Shown piece by piece: positions 56,522 to 64,000 of a stretch of 64,000 nt of DNA. Positions within the stretch are counted from its first letter, which is position 1. Each line of letters starts with the position of its first letter. The DNA is from Macrolepiota albuminosa (Eukaryota; Basidiomycota; Agaricomycetes; Agaricales; Agaricaceae). The translations under genes were made by a program, and so were the position numbers. Under the pieces are notes generated by a model. It ran no database searches, was not told the origin of the DNA, and saw nothing but the letters and a program-made list of their open reading frames with translations. The DNA is taken from positions 310,001 through 374,000 of the forward strand of contig JAMWFC010000089.1 of NCBI GenBank assembly GCA_027475525.1. The letters are read 5' to 3'.

Positions 56522-57918
56522 ATGGCTGAGACACCACGTTCCATTGTAATCATCGGAGGCGGCATAATAGGGTGCACAACCGCCTACTATATCACTCACC
56601 ATCCTTCTTATTCCTCGGATATCAAGGTTACCGTCGTTGAGGCTTCAGTACATGGAGCGGCTCAAGGGGCGTCTGGAAAGGCCGGAGGTCTCGTAGCACG
56701 GTGGGCGTATCCACAGCCTCTGGTAGCCGTCTCGTTCGATGAGCATGTACGATTGGCAGAAGTTCATGGTGGGGTCGATAGGTGGGGTTGGCGATATGTG
56801 AATTGCGGGAGTTGGGAGGGGCAGGGCGAGATAGTAGAAGAAGAATCAATTCCAGAAAACGATGATGACGACTTAGATCCGGGTTCTTTGAGTGGCCGGC
56901 GGAAAAGTTTACAAAAGACGCTCGGGCTTGGGGACGTAAAGCCAAACGCAAAGGGAAGCCGAAAGCACAAGGGCACAGGCTTACCGTCCGACCTCAACTG
57001 GATGCATTCGGAACTCACAGACTCCTATTCCCCTATGGCGCCTTACGGAGACACTGCTCAAGTTCATCCGTACCTCTTCACCAAAAGTATGCTGGCGCTC
57101 GCTCAGGAACGCGGCGCATCATTCCTTTACAGCACCCAAGCCACTAACATCACCACCTCACCAAGTGGTCACGTCACTGGGGTGGACTGCATTGTCACGC
57201 ACCCTCAGACGTCTTTTGAAGGTGATCCAGAAGGTCAATTCCAAGCAAGAACGGAGGATATTCACTTGGACGCGACTCATGTCGTCGTCGCATCAGGTGC
57301 ATGGGCTTCCCACCTCGTCCCTACTCTCCCTTTGACAGGTACGCGTGCACATAGTATCACTATTCACCCTCCTTCCCGCTCGCTGCCCATCGCACCCTAC
57401 GTACTTTTCACTGAAATCACTCTCCACACCACTACACGTGGATTGATACATTCGAGTCCTGAGATATACGCACGCCCTGGAACAGATGGCGAGGTCTATG
57501 CGTGTGGGCCTGGTGACGATGCACCGCTTCCAGACTCTGTGGACAACGTTGTTATTGAGCCTCGTGCCTGCGATAATATCTGGGAGGAAGTTCGCAGTGT
57601 TTCAAAGGTATTGAGAGCAGGCCGTGTAGATCGCCGCCAGGCATGTTTCCTTCCAACTGTATTAGGACGGCGCCAAGGACCTATCATTGGCGCAGCGGAC
57701 ACTGTGGCGCGGGGATTGGTCGTGGCGGTAGGACACACCTGCTGGGTGAGTGTCATATTCTATCCGTTCATGAATAGACTGGCTGACACTATCACGATTC
57801 TTGGTTAAAGGGGATATGTAATGCACCAGGCACCGCACGAGCAGTTGCAGAATGTGTCATAGACGGCGAGATACAGTGCGCGGACTTGAAGGCCCTCCGT
57901 CCTGAGTTGTTTTTGTAA
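56522..57918 (+). CDS. FAD-dependent oxidoreductase (DAO family, TDA3-like)
   Basis: Two exons, 56522-57745 and 57811-57918, with a 65-nt intron, 443 aa. The start MAETPRSIVIIGGGIIGC carries the FAD-binding GxGxxG (Gly12-x-Gly14-x-x-Gly17). It is followed by VTVVEAS (the acidic residue that binds the ADP ribose) and QGASGKAGGLVARWAYP, a signature of the TDA3-like branch of D-amino-acid/glycine oxidase-type enzymes. Later blocks are HVVVASGAWAS and, across the splice site, GHTCW-GICNAPGTARAVAE, the C-terminal FAD motif. A charged insertion (EEESIPENDDDDLDPG) lies near residue 110. The yeast homologue TDA3 is a putative oxidoreductase linked to endosomal trafficking; the substrate here is unknown. 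Confidence 0.88.
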
Positions 57919-59052
57919 GTGTATCAAGTTTATCTCTATCATGAAAAGGAAAGTTCTTTGTTCATGGACTAGGGAACTCTGACAATTCTCAGTGTTCCCT
58001 TGGCATGCTCCAAGCATTAGAGGCTAGCAAATGGTACACATTTATGCAGCAGACCAAGCTAAATATACTAATTTCGATTACTTAGCAGATGGAGCTCGAA
58101 ACAATTCGGGTGCAACAAAAAGATTATCAAGGCGTGAGCTCGTTGAGTTGAGTATGCATTGAGATGTATGCCTGAGACATCACATACTCAGAAAACATCC
58201 AAGCCTAGTAAAATGTAGTTGCAGTAAATGATCCTACCGAAATTCAAAGGCTATGCAATGCAACTTCTGCCGCCCGTTTCAACTAACAGCCAAAAGGCAA
58301 ATGAGCTCCACAGCTCTGCGACTAAAGAGTTTGAGAAAGGGATAAATCCGGAGCATGGGCCGCGGAGCGCAAAATAAAGGCAAACCCCTTGATTTGGCTT
58401 GAACCAGTTCGTTTGTACTTTTTTCGGAAATGTAAGATCATCTATCTCGCTCTTGATGATCATGATCGTTCTCATTCAACTGAGCTGTCGGTTCTGTCTT
58501 TTGAGGAACTTTCCAGTGCTTTGTCTACTCTCGCTATTCACGTTCATTGGTGCACGGCTGTCCGGCAGCTTTACTACGGAGACTACGGAGCTGCGCTCTA
58601 CCTCGTGGCTTTATTTCCGGATTGATGCAATATATGTCAACTGAAATTTGGATGAAGGAGAAACGTATTTAAAGCGCTCATTTCCTCAGTCCACCCTAAG
58701 TCAGCGCTAGCGCTCGGCTAGGACTTGACCCTCAACGTCCGTCGAGCACAGACGAACGCAGCTGACTGCAGACGCGTCTTGAATCCTGCACAACTTCCTG
58801 TCATTGAAGTGTTTTTGCTGCGGTCGATTCTCGGCGGAAGTGACGATCCTGATACATATGATATAGTACGTATTTTCTACACGTCTCCCTTTCTTCGGTT
58901 CTTCCTTATCTCCTCCGGTCATATCCTTCCTTCCCGTTTCTTTCGACAATTCGCGTGACGCGTCTTTTACTGCCCGCCTACTCACTAGACCCCCGAAATA
59001 TCCGTATAAATATTGACACTTCAATCAACCAACTTGCTGTTTTGTTAACACG
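57919..59052. other. Intergenic region between TDA3-like and Clp1-like genes
   Basis: No supported gene. Towards its right end a TATAAAT box lies at 59005-59011, 42 bp before the ATG of the next gene. Confidence 0.55.
59005..59011 (+). promoter_or_regulatory. TATA box before Clp1-like gene 1
   Basis: TATAAAT in TCCGTATAAATATTGAC, 42 bp upstream of the predicted start codon at 59053, a plausible core-promoter distance only if the 5' UTR is very short. Confidence 0.4.
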
Positions 59053-59754
59053 ATGCAACGACCTTCACTTCTATCTGCCTCTGCAGATCCACATGAGTAC
59101 GTTTGTTGACTCCTTCAGTAGGCTTTGTTCAATGAAATAACCTCTAGAGTTCTATTCCGCCACTTCAACGTCTTAAAACCTTCACTGACTCCCACAACAA
59201 TTCCCGCTACAATTGAGCTCTCAGTCTTGCGCGCCCCTCATACAATTCCTGGAACTTCACTTCCCACACACGTCCTTTTCGTCGAGTCCCACTCTTCCTC
59301 CGCAGCTCCACTTCTACTTCCAATTCATTCAGGCTTATATGTCGCTCATTTTCGGGCTGATTTTCCTGCTGTCGAAAAGTCTCCCCTTCCCGTCATGAAC
59401 CCCGACACACACACGCTGAAAGTCCCTGTCATCCCCTTCTCTGTTCCCCATCCGCCTACACTTCCCCTACTTTTTCTCTTTGCGCTTGGCCTTGAGCCCT
59501 CGCCACACACTGAGCTCGCGTACCGTCTCCTCCCACCCTATGTCGTTGAAGAGTTTCCTAACTCCGCTGCAATGGCCACTGTTCTTGCACGAGTTACAGG
59601 CCTTGAAGCCATAGTAGAACGCAACGAAGGTATGTGGAGAAATGCGCTGGCACTTGGGGTCAGCGACGGCAAGGTTGTGGAGCTAGTGGGGACGGTATGG
59701 AGTGTGACGAAAGAGGCGAGAAGAATAAGAGGACGATCGCAAGGTGGCGGATAA
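59053..59754 (+). CDS. Clp1 (clampless1)-like protein 1
   Basis: Two exons, 59053-59096 and 59148-59754, with a 51-nt intron, 216 aa. The spliced start is MQRPSLLSASADPHE followed by VLFRHFNVLKPSL. Blocks: SLPTHVLFVESHSS, LLLPIHSGLYVAHFRADFP, VPVIPFSVPHPPTLPLL and GMWRNALALGVSD with a C-terminal helix. The order (PTH..., P-H..., a VP...P-P-x-x block, then a W-x-N-x-x-x-L-G-x-x-D block) matches the gene at 61934-63158, so the two are paralogues. Both resemble Clp1, needed for clamp-cell formation under mating-type control in Coprinopsis; this naming is from memory of the family. This copy is shorter and lacks the long basic N-terminus. Confidence 0.65.
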
Positions 59755-61933
59755 AATTCCTTCGCGCGGAAACAGATATATATCCTCTAGTATGCCTCAG
59801 CTTGGTACGATAACTTGGAGATATATGACCCTGTATAATGATTTGAATGAACATTCGGAAAGTTCTGCTTTTTCACTCATGACCTCCTCGTGACTTTGAT
59901 ATTCTCTTGACTTTCCTGTCCTGGACATGTCAGTTCCTTCCATACTCGCTGATATTTTGCCTTTCTCCGTCTCGCCTTCTTCTTTCATCGCTGCGTTGCT
60001 ACCCACTTACGCGACTCCTAATCGCCTTTGCAATCGCCGTATCACCGCCTGCATCACGTTTACATACAAGTTAATACTACGACTCTCAATGCCCTGTTAC
60101 TTGATTAAACAGAAAACTCCTGGCTAAAAGTTTCGAGTAACTTAAGGGAATTTCGTAAAGTGCGGTTATAGAACTACTACCTCGAAACTTCAGAGTGCCG
60201 AATTCGCTAGGATTATTTCATCTCTTGGGTCTTCGCATAGCGTCTTGTTCTTGGACTGTTCAAGATTCTCAGCACCACGTAAGATAGAAATTGCCAAACT
60301 TTTTTTCATGGTAGTATGTATGTAGGAACAGCGGACCACTCAAGCTGTAAGCTCCGTCCCTCGACCCATTAAGCAATGGACTTTCTCGAACCTTCCTTCC
60401 AACTGGGTGCTCGAAGGGAGGAACCTCAGAATGCTCCATCGTAACACATAATAGTATAATAATTACGATAATAATCCTTCCTACATTCGAATTGGAGTGC
60501 ATGGTAGATAGCAACGTTCGTTCAATGCTGCTTGTGCAAGCTATTCCGATTTTGTTCCGCGACTAGGCATCAAGTCGGCTGAGGAGTGAGAAGTAGTGTA
60601 GCATCTGCAACTATGACTGTTGTGGCATCGAGGTCGTTGATCCAGGTGGATCAACGTCCCAGAAATGGACGGTCGATCGCAGGACAAGCCCATCTAAAGC
60701 TTAGGCCAGCGCATGTATCACTGATGGCGAAAGGCTTCTGTACTAATAAAACAGTCATAGCTTCCAGGCATGCGTGGACGGAATGATGGAAAGAAACGCT
60801 CGTAACGATGCTTCAGTCGTTGAATGATATCGAAGCCTTGATAGCACTTGTAGACAGGTTCTCCATCTGATGTTGAAGTGAAATGTTGATCTATGCTTGC
60901 GAGAGTATGACTACTGCGATGAGTCAATTATTGATAGAAGCACCTGCTAGAAGCACTTCCGTTTCAAAGTTTATGATCTTTGGTCTGTGAGAGCGTGGAA
61001 GAGTCGGATATCAGATACACATCATTGTTTCGAAACAGTCTAGGAACTTCGCTGATGCCCAGCTGACACTGGCGGCCGAAGCCTGAGTGGAAGTTCTTTG
61101 TGTTTCGTGTCGAGTCCGAAAGCTATCAAGCAAGCGAGCTGAGCGCTTTTGACCAGCTCGTCAAGACCGATCTGACAGATTGGAATGGCTGCGAATTCTT
61201 CTCGGTCTCACGACGAAGCGCTCAACGTTCGTCTCACAGACTAGATTCAAATTTATGCACTATGATCGGCCAACAGAGGGTATGGTTTCCAGTACCGGGC
61301 GGAGTATATCCTGCCATCCGAGGACCTTTGTTCCTTGTTTTTCGCCGAGTTGTTGTTGTGTATATCTATCAAATAGGTGGGTTCTTAGCAATCGGGTGTC
61401 AAATGTCAATGATGAGAGTAAATAACGTGGTTGAACAAAGACCCACTATCAATTAACTGTCAGTAGACCCTAGGTTTTGACGGTATATGAAAGATTTCCA
61501 TGCACAAAAAGAGCACGAGCCTCGTTCAGGATGACAATTGGATGAGACCCGAAAAAGCCCGGAAAATCCAGCATCTGCTCTCACGTTGTATTTGGAATAA
61601 GCCAACCGAATACTAAAAAGATGATGATAGGAAGTGTTGTTTCATTGCAGCTTTGCCAATGTCAAACGAAGCTCGGATCAATAGGAGATAGACACACCAT
61701 TCATATTCTACAATCAAAGATCCATGCGCATGGCATAATCACAATTACGATTTTCAAAATTAATTCATCTTTGCATAAGGAATACATATTAAGGTCATAT
61801 ACTGATAATGATACTGAATAATGTTATATATAGACAATGCTGTGTGTGTAACGTTGGATGCCAGAGGATGTCAGATGCCAGTATGAAAATGCAAGGGAAA
61901 AAAGCCATAGAGTTGCAGTACAAGAAGAAAGGA
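59755..61933. other. 2.2-kb gene-free stretch
   Basis: It lies between the 3' ends of the two convergent Clp1-like genes. Only short ORFs without recognisable patterns were found. Confidence 0.5.
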
Positions 61934-63158
61934 TCATGTGGACTCCTCTTCACCAAGAACGAGGTCAATACTAGCGCCGGTCCCAACAGCGATAGCTGCG
62001 AGCAGGATCTGCCAGGCGACGTCCATGACTTCCCAGAGACCATCATCAAAAATGCCCAGAACACAAGTATTCTGCCAGAGTCCGCGTACCACTGTCGAGT
62101 ACTGGAGGATGGTTTGAGTAGTGAATTTGCTGGCAATCTGGTATACGTAAGTCATCACAAGCTTGCGATGCGCGTCGGACGATAATGGCACAGCAGGAGT
62201 GCCGTCGATGGATGCCGGGGTGAGGATACCAACAGGCGGCGGCAAGGGCATCAAGCTTGACAGGAGTACATCGGGATTTCTGGTGTAGATGTAGGTTGAG
62301 AGGCGGGCATATGTGGAAGGGCTGGGAAGGCATAGAATCCGAACAGGGATCTTGAAAAGTGTTTTGGGCTTAGCAAGAGTATCTTCGAAAGGCGAGAATG
62401 GGGGCAGGCGTGAGCAGTGCATTGCGAGGAAGTGAGCGTGAACAGGATAAAGGGTGATCTGACGTTTTGACACAGGCGTTGACGAAGTAGAAGGCGGTGG
62501 GGGACCATAGATAGCGAGCATGTGTGTGGGGTTCAAAGGGTCGTCACATTCGAGCCTGACTTCAACCTCAGAAGGAAGTCTGTTGGGAGAGAACGGTTCG
62601 GGTCTCACGCTCGCAAGAGATTTCAGAGCACTAGAGATACAATCAGACTGATGTCAAGATAACATCATCAGAGAGAAACACATACCGAGGGCCAAGTAGC
62701 TCGAACGAGTCGCGAAGATACGCTGCAGGAACCTGAGTGAAAGAAGATGAACAGGCAAGAAGTGCCTCCCGTGTAACCTCTTGGTACATCGGACGAGCCA
62801 GTTGCTTGGGTAGGGTTACATTTTTGGAAGAGGAAAGAAGGGGCGGGGCGTCAGACATAACGACTTCAGGGGTAGGTATGGCCGTTATGTTGAACTGTAG
62901 TTGTTTAGGCGGTTGCTTGCGGGAGCGACGTGCTGCCTGCTCAGCCACGTACTTGTTTGAGTTTCCGTGCCCATTGCCGCGAATGCGACGACGATGCGAG
63001 AAGAAGCGCGATGTAAGAGACTTGGGGAGGATAGACGGAGGGGTGTTCTCCACGTCACTAACGATACGCTTGGTAAAATTGGGCTGGAGGACCATTATGG
63101 CGTCTGTGGCAAAGTCTTGAGGGAGCTGGTGAGGTCCGGTCGAGGGGTCAGCGTACAT
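61934..63158 (-). CDS. Clp1 (clampless1)-like protein 2
   Basis: Two exons, 63158-62686 and 62630-61934, with a 55-nt intron, 389 aa. The start MYADPSTGPHQLPQDF is chosen because it lies at the beginning of the protein-like composition; a longer ORF upstream (to 63248) is possible. The N-terminal part has a basic SRFFSHRRRIRGNGHGN region and RRSRKQPPK, possibly nuclear targeting. The conserved part is VPAAYLRDSFELLGP, then across the splice ALKSLASVRPEPF, PTHMLAIYG, ITLYPVHAHFLAMHCSRLP, VRILCLPSPSTYARLSTYIY and GLWQNTCVLGIFDDGLWEVM. The family is inferred as Clp1-like, a regulator of dikaryon development in mushrooms. Confidence 0.7.
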
Positions 63159-64000
63159 TTTATACCGCAAGTCCAAAAACAGACTCGTCAATCCAATCGG
63201 AACGAAAAATTTCCGAATATGGAAAGGAAAGCAAACACTGGTAATCACTGTCTTCGATGTATGCCTGGAAAGGGAATAATCGATACCAATCCATCAGTGA
63301 CCTCGTCAAGAACAATTCCTACCTTGTCTATGCTTGTCAGCGATTGATAGTTGACCGACGCAGAATTACAATCCGTTCCCATGTTTACGGCAATGGGCCC
63401 TGGGTGGAGCACAGAATGCACAGAATAGGACAAGGAATCGCTTATTGCACTCCGTCCGACTTCAAATCCGTAGAACAAAGATATCGACGAAAACGTGCCA
63501 CAATGGAACCAGTCCTTCAGACAAGGCTATTTAAAATCAGAAATCAGATTATCAAAGACTAACTTGAAGGCCGGAGGACAAAGGCCGACAAATCATGTCA
63601 GGCACAGTACACACAAGGGATCCACAATGACGAGGCGGTCGCCAGTGCAGAGTGTCAGGTCGAGTCAGAAAAGGGTTTCCAATGTATGAGACCATGACAA
63701 TAAGTTAAGCTTCGTAGGCGACGTAGGAAACTCGAGGAAAAGCCTGCTGAAACTCCCCTGCATCAAGTCCATACAGCTTCGTAGAGTCTGCGTCCAAATC
63801 AAATTGGCACTGGGAATCGGAATCATGTGGGACAAAGCACGTTTGTCCAGAACAATGGCAGAGACTGCTTGGAGACGTTGTTGAGCTCTTCATTATCTTG
63901 AAATGACAATTTGGAATAGCCAGAACTTTTCCGTTGCGGTGGATTAACTCAGTTGTTAGAAAGTTTTATGCGGCATGTTGATCTGATTGTCATCTTGACT
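63159..64000. other. Right edge of window, little supported
   Basis: This is the upstream region of Clp1-like gene 2 and the window end. A 62-aa minus-strand ORF (63705-63893, Cys/Asp-rich, ending YVAYEA) could be the last exon of a gene that starts beyond the window; it has no CaaX end and no recognisable family. Confidence 0.4.

Noticed and set aside
63705..63893. Mating pheromone precursor at the right edge (62-aa minus-strand ORF)
   Set aside because: It ends YVAYEA without a CaaX prenylation motif, so it does not fit a basidiomycete pheromone.

Overview
This is nuclear DNA from a basidiomycete fungus, very probably an Agaricomycete. The evidence is short introns (about 41-80 nt, many about 50 nt) with GTAAG/GTACG donors and YAG acceptors, two genes resembling the mushroom regulator Clp1, a BAH-PHD protein and a Zn2Cys6 factor of basidiomycete type, a fungal Crinkler-like gene, and chromodomain and non-chromodomain Ty3/gypsy elements. 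I do not assign a species.

Layout. 1-23.8 kb is an AT-rich, strongly CpG-poor transposon graveyard: a LINE reverse transcriptase remnant (1-840), a MITE copy (about 1600-1813), a Tc1/mariner element (3276-4873) nested in an older LTR (3138-4921), degenerate retroelement coding sequence (about 4985-7740), and a 12.8 kb chromodomain Ty3/gypsy element, called element A here (7926-20686), which carries two extra sense ORFs behind pol. 23.8-35.6 kb is a gene island: a Crinkler-like kinase protein (+), a 13-exon Zn2Cys6 transcription factor (-), a REEP/Yop1-like ER membrane protein (-), and a BAH-PHD chromatin reader (+) divergent from it across only 57 bp. 35.6-38.4 kb is AT-rich repeat sequence with a complete TA-flanked MITE. 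38429-49891 is a young gypsy element, element B, with apparently identical 955-bp LTRs, gag, pol, and an intact six-exon gene encoded antisense between pol and the 3' LTR. 50.4-63.2 kb is a second gene island: a CLN3/BTN1 battenin orthologue (-), a small hypothetical protein (+), a TDA3-like FAD oxidoreductase (+) and two Clp1-like genes (+ and -), with long gene-free gaps.

The host genes do not form an obvious pathway. The two most unusual biological observations are the cargo genes in the pol-to-3'LTR interval of both gypsy elements: sense, Q/P-rich and undescribed in A; antisense, spliced and Cys6-bearing in B.

An important technical observation is that seven exact tandem duplications, all with a period of exactly 77 bp, are scattered over the window. 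Three break reading frames (BAH-PHD gene, gag, pol), and counting each once restores the frame. They look like unmerged k=77 assembly overlaps, not biology, and should be kept in mind when using these coordinates.
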